The notes beneath the pieces are model-generated. The model did not search any database. It saw only the letters and a list, made by a program, of their open reading frames with translations, and was not told the DNA's origin. From the NCBI GenBank assembly GCA_019636755.1, contig JAHBWZ010000005.1:124001-188000 (forward strand): a stretch of 64,000 bases of DNA, given 5' to 3'. Origin of the DNA: Phycisphaeraceae bacterium (GTDB lineage Bacteria > Planctomycetota > Phycisphaerae > Phycisphaerales > SM1A02). The translations under genes were made by a program, and so were the position numbers. Within the stretch, counting starts at the first letter, position 1, and each line of letters begins with the position of its first letter. Positions 54,304-62,920 of this stretch are shown piece by piece.

Positions 54304-55629
54304 TCATGCCGGCGGCGGTGCGCCGAGCTTCATGAGTTCCGCCAGGACGGCCGTCGCGAAGGCCCCGCGCGGGAGTTCGAACGACACCGTGATCGCCGGG
54401 CCGTGCTGATCGAATCCGCCCTCGCAGTCGATTCCGGAGAGCGGGACGAGGAGCGGTCGTCGCGAACCCGCCATGTGGCGACAGTGCAGCACCGCGTCGG
54501 GGGAGACGCCGAAGCCGGTGAGCGCCCGTTCCTCGGCCGCCCGGACGGCCCCCTCGGCGCACGTCATGCCGGCGCCCCACATGGGGCCGGAGGGCGTGAT
54601 CTCACCGCGGGCGATGCGCGGCGGAAGCGATCCCTCGGCGATCAGGGCCTCCGTCACGCGGAAGACGGCGCGACTGTCCCGCTTCCACGCCAGGTCACCG
54701 GGCTCGAGCACGTGCAGCCGCCTGCCCGCGAGCCTTTCCTGGAGGACGCGGTTGAACGCGGCGGATGCGAGCGCGGCTGTCCAGAAGGACAGCATCGGCC
54801 ACCCGGCCGACTGTACGGCCTCGGCCGGGGAACGATCGCGCGCCAGGGCCCGCGCCGCGAGAAGCTCTGCGCGGTCGGAGGGCGTCCATTCCGCGGCCGC
54901 ATCCGCGAAGCGACCCTGGTCGTACGCGTCCCGCCGCGCGCGCTGGCGCTCGGGGAACGGCGCCCCGCCGGCGCCGAGAAGTTCATCCAGCGCGCCACGC
55001 CAGTCGCGCCGCACGATGGCGGCGCCGATCCGATGGTTGTTCAGCCGGTACCCGAACCGCTGCGGGCCGAACGCCGCCGGAACGCCTGATGCCTCGAGCA
55101 GGCGGAGACCCCGCATGACCTGCGGTGCCCGGACGGGATCCACCTCCCGGATGCGCACAACGAACCGGTTCCCGCGCAGGTGCCCGCGCCGCAGCTTGTT
55201 GCCGTGCCGGTCGGCCCAGAGAACCCGGATGCGGTCATGCGCGAGATCGGGTACCGGACCGCCGCCTCCGGGAAGGTGAATCGAGACGGTCTGCCGCGTG
55301 ACGGCGTGCTTGTCCTTCATGCCGGCGTACCCGATCGCGGATTCCGGCACGCCGAATGCCCGGCGCAGCACCGCGATCAGTTCGCCGTGGGAGACGCCCG
55401 TCTTCTCGATCCGCAGGTAGAGATGCTCTCCTGCGCCGGCGGGCTCGTACTGCGGAATCTCGTCGACCAGGAAGTCCTCCGGCCGGGCCTTGATCCGACC
55501 GCCGATGCCGGGCATGTCCAGGAGGTGGCTGCGGCACAGCACGCCGTCCGGATCGACGCCGGATGCGTCATCCACCTCCCCGGAGGCATGCGGGTCGGAT
55601 TCGAGATCGTGTTCGGCCGCGGTGCTCAT
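54304..55629 (-). CDS. truD: tRNA pseudouridine(13) synthase
   Basis: 441 residues. The TruD core has GYAGMKDKHAVTRQTVS with the catalytic Asp of the MKDK-type motif, followed by RGNRFVVRIR and FGPQRFG. It pseudouridylates U13 of tRNA. Residues 1-40 before GIGGRIKARPEDFLV are extra. ATG 55629 is 19 nt after the bifunctional nuclease stop. The gene is last in the minus-strand run from the second AbgT. Confidence 0.93.
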   Translation of the reverse strand: MSTAAEHDLESDPHASGEVDDASGVDPDGVLCRSHLLDMPGIGGRIKARPEDFLVDEIPQYEPAGAGEHLYLRIEKTGVSHGELIAVLRRAFGVPESAIGYAGMKDKHAVTRQTVSIHLPGGGGPVPDLAHDRIRVLWADRHGNKLRRGHLRGNRFVVRIREVDPVRAPQVMRGLRLLEASGVPAAFGPQRFGYRLNNHRIGAAIVRRDWRGALDELLGAGGAPFPERQRARRDAYDQGRFADAAAEWTPSDRAELLAARALARDRSPAEAVQSAGWPMLSFWTAALASAAFNRVLQERLAGRRLHVLEPGDLAWKRDSRAVFRVTEALIAEGSLPPRIARGEITPSGPMWGAGMTCAEGAVRAAEERALTGFGVSPDAVLHCRHMAGSRRPLLVPLSGIDCEGGFDQHGPAITVSFELPRGAFATAVLAELMKLGAPPPA

Positions 55630-55648
55630 CCGGGGTGCGATGGGACGG

Positions 55649-56116
55649 TCACTTCCACGATCCTTCGTCGTCGTCGGCGCTGCCGGGGAGATCGTCGTCG
55701 TCGGCAGGTTCCTCGCCTGCGCCGGGCTGGGTCCGCGCGAGGACATGCTCGGCGACCAGAATCGGGACGTCCTCGGCGATGCCGAGGGCGATGGCGTCCG
55801 ATGGCCGGGAATCGATCTCCACGGTGCGACCATCCTGCTCGATGATGATCCGCGCGTAGAACGTGCCGCCGCGCAGGTCACTGATGACGATCCGCATCAG
55901 GCGACCGCCGAGTTTGGAGACGACGGTCGCCAGGAGATCATGTGTCTGCGGACGTGCGATCTCCTGTCCCTTCAGGCGACGATCGATCGCGAGCGCTTCC
56001 GGTCGCCCGATGACGATCGGGAAGGACCGGTCGCCGCCGACTTCCTTCAGTTCGATGATCTGCTCGTCGGCGAGATCCCGGATCAGGATGCGGCGAAGCT
56101 CCATGCGGATGCTCAT
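55649..56116 (-). CDS. Bifunctional nuclease family protein (DUF151/BFN)
   Basis: 155 residues. The BFN core (about 3-130) has LADEQIIELKEVGGDRSFPIVIG at the start and SRPSDAIALG near its end, both conserved. The C-terminus is very acidic (EEPADDDDLPGSADDDE). Some homologues have DNase and RNase activity; function in bacteria is unclear. GGAG is 7 nt before ATG 56116, and TACGAT at 56138-56143 on the minus strand may be a -10 inside the end of the dehydrogenase gene. Confidence 0.9.
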   Translation of the reverse strand: MSIRMELRRILIRDLADEQIIELKEVGGDRSFPIVIGRPEALAIDRRLKGQEIARPQTHDLLATVVSKLGGRLMRIVISDLRGGTFYARIIIEQDGRTVEIDSRPSDAIALGIAEDVPILVAEHVLARTQPGAGEEPADDDDLPGSADDDEGSWK

Positions 56117-56135
56117 GACACACTCCGGTGGAGGA

Positions 56136-57101
56136 TCATCGTAGCACCTCGTCGACGCGCGGCCGGGCGCCGGTCGAGCGGGTTGACGCATGGCCGTCGC
56201 ACCCCGAGAGTCTGCGCAGCGCGAGGATGAGCGACTGCGTCCCCAGGCGCCCGCCGCCGGTGCTGCGAACGGCGAGGTAGAGCTGCCTCGCCAGCGAAAG
56301 CCCCGGCAGTGCGAGGTTCATGCGGTCCGCCTCGGCCAGCGCGATGCCGAGGTCCTTCAGGAAGTGTTCGACCATGAACCCCGGGCCGAAGTCGCCCTGG
56401 ATGATGCGCGGACCGAGGTTCAGAACGGACCACGATCCCGCCGCGCCGGCGCCGACCGATTCGATCACCCGCGACGGATCCAGTCCGGCGGCCTCGGCGT
56501 AGAGGAGGCCCTCGCAGACGCCGATCATCGTCGCGGCGATCAGGACCTGGTTGACCATCTTGGTGTGCTGCCCCGCGCCGGGTCCACCCTGGTGCACGAT
56601 GCGCGGACCGAGGTGGCGCAGGAGCGGCTCCGCCCGGGCGAACGCCTCCGGCGCTCCGCCGACCATGATGGAGAGCCGCGCCTCCCGGGCGCCGATGTCG
56701 CCGCCGCTGACCGGGGCGTCCAGCGCCAGGGCGCCGCGGGCCGCGGCCGCCTCGGCGATCGAGACGGCCAGGGAGGGACTGCTCGTCGTGAAGTCGATGA
56801 GCAGCGTGCCCGGCCCGATCGATGTCAGCGTCCCCGTCGGGCCGAGATGCACGGACGACACGTCGTCCGGCATGCCGACGATGGAGCACACGACGTCGGC
56901 GTCTCGTGCCGCCTGCGCGGGTGTCTCTGCCCATCGCGCGCCGGCCTCGAGCAGCGCCTCGGCGCGTCCGGGTGTCCGCGTGAAGACCGTCACCGCGTGG
57001 CCGGCGCGCAGCAGGTGTCCCGCCATCGGTGCACCCATGACGCCGGTCCCGATCCAGCCGATCCGCAGCGGCTGTCCTCGCGGCGCTGCGGGCTCAGGCA
57101 C
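56136..57101 (-). CDS. 3-hydroxyisobutyrate dehydrogenase family NAD(P)-dependent oxidoreductase
   Basis: 321 residues. The Rossmann start is [17 protein letters not shown], the substrate loop [14 protein letters not shown], and the catalytic Lys is in HTKMVNQVL. The C-terminal all-helical domain completes the beta-hydroxyacid dehydrogenase fold. Substrates may be 3-hydroxyisobutyrate, tartronate semialdehyde or a related acid; this cannot be decided. GTG 57101 overlaps the Ppx/GppA stop by 8 bp. Confidence 0.9.
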   Translation of the reverse strand: MPEPAAPRGQPLRIGWIGTGVMGAPMAGHLLRAGHAVTVFTRTPGRAEALLEAGARWAETPAQAARDADVVCSIVGMPDDVSSVHLGPTGTLTSIGPGTLLIDFTTSSPSLAVSIAEAAAARGALALDAPVSGGDIGAREARLSIMVGGAPEAFARAEPLLRHLGPRIVHQGGPGAGQHTKMVNQVLIAATMIGVCEGLLYAEAAGLDPSRVIESVGAGAAGSWSVLNLGPRIIQGDFGPGFMVEHFLKDLGIALAEADRMNLALPGLSLARQLYLAVRSTGGGRLGTQSLILALRRLSGCDGHASTRSTGARPRVDEVLR

Positions 57102-58830
57102 CGGTCACCTCCGGCTCGGCGGACCACTCGAACCGCGGGATGAGCGCGAAAGTCTCCTGGAAGAGCTCGCTTTTGCGCTCGGCGCCCCAGAGTTCCACCT
57201 CGGGACGGTGCTCGGCATCGACGATGAAGCGGGCGGAGCGCCGGCCGGTCGTCACGCGCACGGCGGTCACGTTCCGGCAATGTGCACGATCCAGGCCGTC
57301 CGCGATCCGCAGGATCGCCGAGAGCTGCCGGACGAGCATCTGGTCGCGCGGGGCGAGTTCGCGGAACTCCGGGTGCTTGCGCCTCGGCGCGGACCGACGG
57401 TGGTAGCGCGCGACGTTCGCGATGATGCGCAGCTCCCGATGCGTGAATCCCGCGAGGTCGCTGTGAAGGATGAGGTGAAGGCTGTGCTTGTGATGCTTCG
57501 AGTAGTTGATGTAGTACCCGATGTCATGGAGGATGGCAGCGGTCTGGAGCAGTTCCCGGACGGCAGGATCCGTGGCGAACGGCCACTCGCCGCCACGGGG
57601 GAGCGAAGAACCGGCGGAGACCGCCGTGGCGCCGGCCAGCCGGAACGGCTCTGCCAGCTGGTCGTAGATCGAGAGCGCGAGGCCTGTCACATGCTCGCTG
57701 TGGTCCCGCTCGTAGCGGCAGCGTTCCGCGAATCGACGGACCTCGGCGATGCGGTCGATGGCGCCGCGACCGGTCCGGCCCGTGCCGGGAAAGAGCTCCT
57801 CGGTCATCGCGATCAGCAGCCCGTCCCGGATGCCGCGATCATGTACCTTGAGCGAGTTGATGCGGAGATGGCGCATCACCGACTCCGCGATGACCAGGCC
57901 GGGCACGAGAATCTCGCTGCGGTCGAGGCTGATGCCGGGCGTCGCGATCCGTTCCGCGGCGCTCATCGCCGCCAGGTTCTCCAGCGTCCGCCGCAGTTCC
58001 GCGCGGATGACGAGGTGTCCGCGGACGCTGCCCGCCAGGTCGTCCGGCTCGCCGCGCCGTGCGGCGAGCAGGTGCACGAGTGCGAGCGTGGTGAACGTGC
58101 CGCCGGTACCGATCATCATCGACGGCCGGGTGGACGGACGCGCCAGCGACTCATTCAGCGCGTCCTTGACGATGCGCCGCATGCGATCCAGCCGGCGCTG
58201 CGCGGGCGTACCGTCGTCCGGCACCAGTTCCGCGAGACGGACGGCGCCGACGGAGAACGATTCCATCTGCCGGACGATGCCGCCGGTCGCGAGCACGATC
58301 TCGGTGCTTCCGCCGCCGATGTCCACGACGGCGACGTCGTCGTCCGCGACATCGAACGCGTGGGATGCGCTGAGCCATGCCAGGTGCGCCTCGGTGTCGC
58401 CGTCGATCACCTCGAGGTCGATCCCGGCGCCGTGCCTGACCTGCTCGAGGAATTCCTCGCGGTTCGAGGCCTCGCGGACGGCGCAGGTGGCCACCGCGCG
58501 GATCACCGTGGCGCCGTACCCTTCCGCGATGCCGCGCATATGCCGGATCACGCGCACGGAGTCCTGCATCGCCTCCGGGTCCAGACGCGGCTGCGTCGCC
58601 GTACCCCGGCCGAGCCGCGTGACGTCCTTCTCGTCATCCAGCAGCCGGTAGCTGCCGTCGGGATGGAGTTCCGCCACGATCAGGCGGATGCTGTTCGAGC
58701 CGACGTCGATGGTCGCGACACGCTGCGAGGACGCTGCTGGCGCGGTGTTCCGCGCGGTCGGGTCGGTCCCGGTCGCTGCGTTCCCCGGCGGGACGGCGAC
58801 GCGGACGGGGTCTTTCACGGCGGGCTCCAT
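57094..58830 (-). CDS. Exopolyphosphatase/guanosine pentaphosphatase (Ppx/GppA) with HD domain
   Basis: 578 residues. The ASKHA phosphatase domain has [17 protein letters not shown] near residue 40 and the phosphate loop [17 protein letters not shown], and [12 protein letters not shown] later. A C-terminal HD-type domain (about 360-578, with [15 protein letters not shown]) completes the Ppx/GppA length. It removes terminal phosphate from polyphosphate or pppGpp. ATG 58830 is 16 nt after the S41 peptidase stop. Preceding 35 residues are disordered. Which of the two substrates is used cannot be told. Confidence 0.92.
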   Translation of the reverse strand: MEPAVKDPVRVAVPPGNAATGTDPTARNTAPAASSQRVATIDVGSNSIRLIVAELHPDGSYRLLDDEKDVTRLGRGTATQPRLDPEAMQDSVRVIRHMRGIAEGYGATVIRAVATCAVREASNREEFLEQVRHGAGIDLEVIDGDTEAHLAWLSASHAFDVADDDVAVVDIGGGSTEIVLATGGIVRQMESFSVGAVRLAELVPDDGTPAQRRLDRMRRIVKDALNESLARPSTRPSMMIGTGGTFTTLALVHLLAARRGEPDDLAGSVRGHLVIRAELRRTLENLAAMSAAERIATPGISLDRSEILVPGLVIAESVMRHLRINSLKVHDRGIRDGLLIAMTEELFPGTGRTGRGAIDRIAEVRRFAERCRYERDHSEHVTGLALSIYDQLAEPFRLAGATAVSAGSSLPRGGEWPFATDPAVRELLQTAAILHDIGYYINYSKHHKHSLHLILHSDLAGFTHRELRIIANVARYHRRSAPRRKHPEFRELAPRDQMLVRQLSAILRIADGLDRAHCRNVTAVRVTTGRRSARFIVDAEHRPEVELWGAERKSELFQETFALIPRFEWSAEPEVTGA

Positions 58831-58846
58831 GGGTGCGATGTCCTGA

Positions 58847-60337
58847 TCAGCGTTCCGGCGCCGGGACGAAGGACGTGAGCGCGGTTTCCAGGAAGAGGTC
58901 ACGCCCGGCGAAGAAGTCGGTGGAGAGAGACGGCAGCGGTATGTCAGGCACCATCGACGGGTGATCATCGGGATCCGTCCGGAAGAACTTCGTGGAATAC
59001 TGGAGTACGGCGCCGGTCGCGGGCAGCGTGAGAAAGCGGATTTCCCCGAACGCATTCGGCCGCTGGCCGGTCGGTTCACCGATCAGGATCGCGTGCGTCG
59101 ACCGGCGGAAGTCCGCGGCGTTGAGCTGCGCCGACGAGAAGGTGCCCCGGCCGATGATCACGATCAGGCCGCCCGGGCGATTGATCGCGCGGCGCTCGCG
59201 CAGGGCGCGGATGAGCGGCTGCGCGATCTGCGAGTTCCCGCCGCCGTTGTGGCGCAGGTCCACGATCACCCGGTCGAGCGTGCCGTCACGGACGCCGCGA
59301 TCGATCGCTTCGCCGATCCCGGCAACGAACCGGTCGAACGGATGGTCCGGGTCATCGAGGCAGCGGTTGTACTTGATGTACAGCGCCCGTGCGTGCGGAA
59401 GCGCCTCCCACCAGTACGGCAGTTCCGGCCGGCGCAGGGCGAGCGGCACCGCCGCGAGCGCCTCGGTGTGACTGATCCACCGCCCGGGCGGGCCGCCGGT
59501 CGCATCGTCGGGATGGATGACGAGCAGTCCAGACTCCGGTTCGCCGGCGTCGACCGGGTCATCGACCGCGCGCACGGCCGTCTCGACGCGAAGCGTGATC
59601 GCCTCCGCGGACGCGGCGATCTTCAGGCCGGCGAGGACGTCGGCGCGGGCCAGCCAGCGCGGTGCCTTCTGGCGGCGCGCGGACTCGTTCTCCCAGGGAA
59701 AGAGCGTGGAAACGCGCTCCAGGGCCTCGTCGATGGAGAGGTCGTCGATCGCCAGGACCCGGGCGCCGATGAAGGCCCGCAGCGGCGCGCGAGCCGCGTG
59801 GATGAAGACGCCGTCGTCGAGCCAGATCATGGCGATCGGCAGCGGCCGGGCGACGATGCCCGCGGGCGCGGGATCGAGAAGCGTGTGTCCGTCGCCGAGC
59901 ATCGCGACGAGCGCGGCGAAGCGCAGCCAGAGGGCGGCATCGACGGTGGCCGGCTCCGTGCCGGTCACGGGGAGCCCGGATGCGTCGGCATCACCGGCGA
60001 GCGCGAGGTCGATGTCGTGCGCGATCCCATCCGACGCCGCGTCGAACGCTGCGCGCGTGATCCTGGTGAACGGGTCCGGGTGGCGCTGCGGCAGCTCGCG
60101 CCGCAGGACGTTCAGGTCGCTCCGCCAGGCGCGCAGTCGCTGCCCGACGGCATCCGGAATGTCCTCGACGCGGGGGGCAGGGGCGGCCGCCGCCACGGGC
60201 GCCGGGGCCGGCCAGGGCGCGGCCGCGGCGAGCACCAGCCCTGCGATGACCCAGGTTCCGGCGGCGTGCGCAGAGGTGCGGCGCGGCGCTGTGGCCGCGG
60301 CGTCGTGCAGCGGGCGGTCCGGCATGGCGCATCGCAT
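58847..60337 (-). CDS. S41 family peptidase (C-terminal processing peptidase-like), exported
   Basis: 496 residues from ATG 60337, which lies 10 nt after a TACAAT box (60348-60353, minus strand); ATG 60349 and 60325 are alternatives. A signal-like hydrophobic segment at about 26-55 precedes an alpha-helical N-terminal region and the S41 core: VIVDLRHNGGGNSQIA and the nucleophile Ser in IGRGTFSSAQLNAA, with ILIGEPTGQRPN following. It lacks a clear PDZ domain. The enzyme probably acts outside the cytoplasm. It is second in the minus-strand run after AbgT. Confidence 0.87.
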   Translation of the reverse strand: MRCAMPDRPLHDAAATAPRRTSAHAAGTWVIAGLVLAAAAPWPAPAPVAAAAPAPRVEDIPDAVGQRLRAWRSDLNVLRRELPQRHPDPFTRITRAAFDAASDGIAHDIDLALAGDADASGLPVTGTEPATVDAALWLRFAALVAMLGDGHTLLDPAPAGIVARPLPIAMIWLDDGVFIHAARAPLRAFIGARVLAIDDLSIDEALERVSTLFPWENESARRQKAPRWLARADVLAGLKIAASAEAITLRVETAVRAVDDPVDAGEPESGLLVIHPDDATGGPPGRWISHTEALAAVPLALRRPELPYWWEALPHARALYIKYNRCLDDPDHPFDRFVAGIGEAIDRGVRDGTLDRVIVDLRHNGGGNSQIAQPLIRALRERRAINRPGGLIVIIGRGTFSSAQLNAADFRRSTHAILIGEPTGQRPNAFGEIRFLTLPATGAVLQYSTKFFRTDPDDHPSMVPDIPLPSLSTDFFAGRDLFLETALTSFVPAPER

Positions 60338-60423
60338 CTCTCGGTGCATTGTACGACGGCCGGGCGGTTCCACCCGGTGAATGGATCGCGACCGAGGTCG
60401 GTACCCCGCCGGACCGGACGGGA

Positions 60424-62361
60424 TCAGGGTGCGGCCGGAGCGGCGGCCGGTGCGAACGTCGTCGGCGCGCCCGGACCGACCGGAAGATCGAGCATGAACA
60501 CCCACAGGTAGAAGAAGGCGATCCAGCCCACGATGAACACGAGGCAGAACGGCAGCATCGTGCTGATGAGCGTGCCGATGCCCAGCCGGCGGTCGTACCG
60601 GGCCGCGAATGCGAGGATGAGTCCGAAGTAGCTCATCATCGGTGTGACGATGTTCGTCGTGCTGTCGCCGATCCGGTACGCCGCCTGGATGACCTCCGGC
60701 GAGTATCCCAGGCGCATGAGCATGGGGACGAAGATCGGCGCCGTGATCGCCCACTGGGCGCTCGCGCTGCCGAGCATCAGGTTGACGAAGCAGCACATCA
60801 GGATGAACGGCAGGAAGACGAGCGGGCTGCGCAGTCCCATCCCCTCCAGCACATCCGCGCCGTGCACGGCCAGGATCGCGCCCAGGTTCGTGCGGTCGAA
60901 GAAGGCGACGAACTGCGCCGCGAAGAAGACCAGCACGATGTACAGGCCCATCTTCGACATCGCCTCCGCCATCGCATCGATGATGTCCCGATCGGTCCGC
61001 ATGGTCCCGGTGGCGCGCCCGTAGACGAAGCCCGGCACGATGAAGAAGACCAGGATCAGGGCGACGACGCTGCGGAGCAGCGGCGAGGGCACGAGCGTTC
61101 CCGTCCGCGGTTCGCGGAGGACCCCGTGCAGCGGAATCGCCTGGAGGATCGCATTGACGCTGCCCTGCACGCCGTCGCGCACGGGCATGGAAAGCCCGAT
61201 GCGCGCTGCCTCCGGAAGCGCCTCCGCCGCGGCGATCGCCTGGTCGCGTTCCCGCGGTGACCAGCCCAGGGCCACGGCCAGTTCGTTCCGCTCCGGAAGC
61301 GCCGGAACCTCGACCTCCACGCTGAACCGGGGCCCGGCCAGCAGGGCGATGAACAGTGACATCGCGAGCGCGGCGACGCCCGCGCGCGCGAGCCCGCGCC
61401 GCTCGGCAGCGGTAAGGCGTTCCACGGATGGCGTCCGCGGGACATCCGCGGCCGCGTCGTCCGGGTTGAACCGGCCGAGCCGGGGCTCGACGATGCGCGT
61501 GGTGACGAGCGATCCGAGGATCGTCACCACGAACGTGCTGGCGGCCATGAAGTACCAGTTGACCGCCGGGTGGACCTCGTAGACCGGATCGACGAACCGC
61601 GCGGCCTGCTGGGTGATCCCGGCGAGGAGCGGATCCACCGTGCCGATCAGGATGTTCGCGCTGTACCCGCCGGAGACTCCGGCGAATGCCGCGGCCAGGC
61701 CTGCAAGGGGATGGCGTCCCAGCGCGTGGAAGATCACTGCGCCCAGGGGCACGATGACCACGTATCCCATCTCGCTGGCGGTATTGCTGACGACGCCCGC
61801 GAAGACGAGGGCGGGCACGACCAGCCGGCGCGGCGCCGCGAGCACGACGCTGCGGACGGCCGCCGAGAGAAGCCCCGACTTCTCCGCGACGCCGACGCCC
61901 AGGAGCGCGACGAGGACCGTGCCCAGGGGCACGAACCCGGTGAAGTTCGTCACGAGGCTGGTCGTGATCCAGCGCAGTCCGTCGCCGGTCAGGAGACTCT
62001 GCGCCCGGATGATGCCGTCGGCGCTCCGTCCCGCGGTGCCGGCCGGCCGCGGGTCCTCGGCGCTGACGCCGAGCGCGGCGCAGAGGCCGCTCAGCAGCAG
62101 GACCGCCAGGGCGCAGAGCGCGAACAGGGTGACCGGATGCGGCAGCAGGTTCCCGAGCCACTCGACGGTGGCGAGGAATCGGGCGAACCATCCCCGTGGG
62201 GGAGGCGGTCCGTCCGCGGGCGCCGTTCGCCCCGATGGACGGGGCCCGCCCGCGGTGGCGGGGGCCGCGTCGGCGGCCGGCACGGGGCGACCGGGGCCGC
62301 GTGCCGGGCTGGTGGCCGCCGGACCGGTACCGTCCTCGCCGCTCGTCGGACGTCCGTCCAT
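60424..62361 (-). CDS. AbgT family transporter (second paralog)
   Basis: 645 residues, with a roughly 55-residue disordered Pro/Ala/Gly-rich start absent from the first paralog. The membrane part repeats the AbgT pattern: GNLLPHPVTLFALCA, ANILIGTVDPLLAGITQ, GDSTTNIVTPMMSYFGLILAF and GTLISTMLPFCLVF. A periplasmic loop between about residues 380 and 445 is also present in the first paralog, with different sequence. ATG 62361 has TATGCT (62368-62373, minus) 6 nt upstream, a leaderless-like start; ATG 62388 is also possible. Substrate unknown. Confidence 0.9.
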   Translation of the reverse strand: MDGRPTSGEDGTGPAATSPARGPGRPVPAADAAPATAGGPRPSGRTAPADGPPPPRGWFARFLATVEWLGNLLPHPVTLFALCALAVLLLSGLCAALGVSAEDPRPAGTAGRSADGIIRAQSLLTGDGLRWITTSLVTNFTGFVPLGTVLVALLGVGVAEKSGLLSAAVRSVVLAAPRRLVVPALVFAGVVSNTASEMGYVVIVPLGAVIFHALGRHPLAGLAAAFAGVSGGYSANILIGTVDPLLAGITQQAARFVDPVYEVHPAVNWYFMAASTFVVTILGSLVTTRIVEPRLGRFNPDDAAADVPRTPSVERLTAAERRGLARAGVAALAMSLFIALLAGPRFSVEVEVPALPERNELAVALGWSPRERDQAIAAAEALPEAARIGLSMPVRDGVQGSVNAILQAIPLHGVLREPRTGTLVPSPLLRSVVALILVFFIVPGFVYGRATGTMRTDRDIIDAMAEAMSKMGLYIVLVFFAAQFVAFFDRTNLGAILAVHGADVLEGMGLRSPLVFLPFILMCCFVNLMLGSASAQWAITAPIFVPMLMRLGYSPEVIQAAYRIGDSTTNIVTPMMSYFGLILAFAARYDRRLGIGTLISTMLPFCLVFIVGWIAFFYLWVFMLDLPVGPGAPTTFAPAAAPAAP

Positions 62362-62509
62362 CCCGCGAGCATACCGATCCGCCCGCATCCCCGGAGCCTG
62401 GTGGCCCTCTCTGCTACGCTGCGCGCCGCGCCGGGGGACCGGCGCGGCGCCCGATGGCGCGGGACGGGACCCACGGACGGCACATGACAGGCCCACGGAC
62501 GGTACGCGG

Positions 62510-62920
62510 ATGGCGGAGATCGCAGGGAACCTGAGTCGCATGCCCGGGACGGGCGACCCGTCCGACACCGGCCACCGCGCCGCGCGGGGGCTGCCGGCGC
62601 GGCCGCCGGACGACGCGGCGACCATGGGGGTGATACGCGGCCAGCCGGGGGCCGACGGCCCCGGGGGCGCTTCCGGGTGGGCGCTGCCGATGCCTGAGCG
62701 GTGCGCCTGGTGCGGACGGCCCGCGGCGCACGTCCACGTGCACGGTCATGCCCAGTGCGCGGTGTGCGGCACGACGGTGGAGCCATGCTGCACCGGCGCG
62801 CCGGCCTGCGCCGGCACCGGCTCATCCGTGTGGACCGGCGCAGGCGCTTCAACCGATGAATCGCTCGCCGGCCGGCGTACCGCGATCGACGGGGCCGGCG
62901 GCGGGATGGTGCATGCATGA
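62510..62920 (+). CDS. Zinc-ribbon-like small protein coupled to topoisomerase VI B
   Basis: 136 residues from ATG 62510; ATG 62693 (MPERCAWCG) would give a 75-residue form. The conserved part is a CxxC-x14-CxxC pattern (CAWCG ... CAVCG) with a His-rich link HVHVHGH, then CC and C. The C-terminal 40 residues are low-complexity. The TGA overlaps the ATG 62917 of the topoisomerase VI B gene (ATGA), so the two are coupled. A TACGCT box around 62412 is a possible -10. No family was recognised; a metal-binding role is inferred from the pattern alone. Confidence 0.6.
   Translation: MAEIAGNLSRMPGTGDPSDTGHRAARGLPARPPDDAATMGVIRGQPGADGPGGASGWALPMPERCAWCGRPAAHVHVHGHAQCAVCGTTVEPCCTGAPACAGTGSSVWTGAGASTDESLAGRRTAIDGAGGGMVHA

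Noticed and set aside
58847-62191. 1114-codon minus-strand frame covering the S41 peptidase and AbgT genes
   Set aside because: The first two-thirds is the wrong frame of the AbgT gene; the S41 peptidase starts near 60337.
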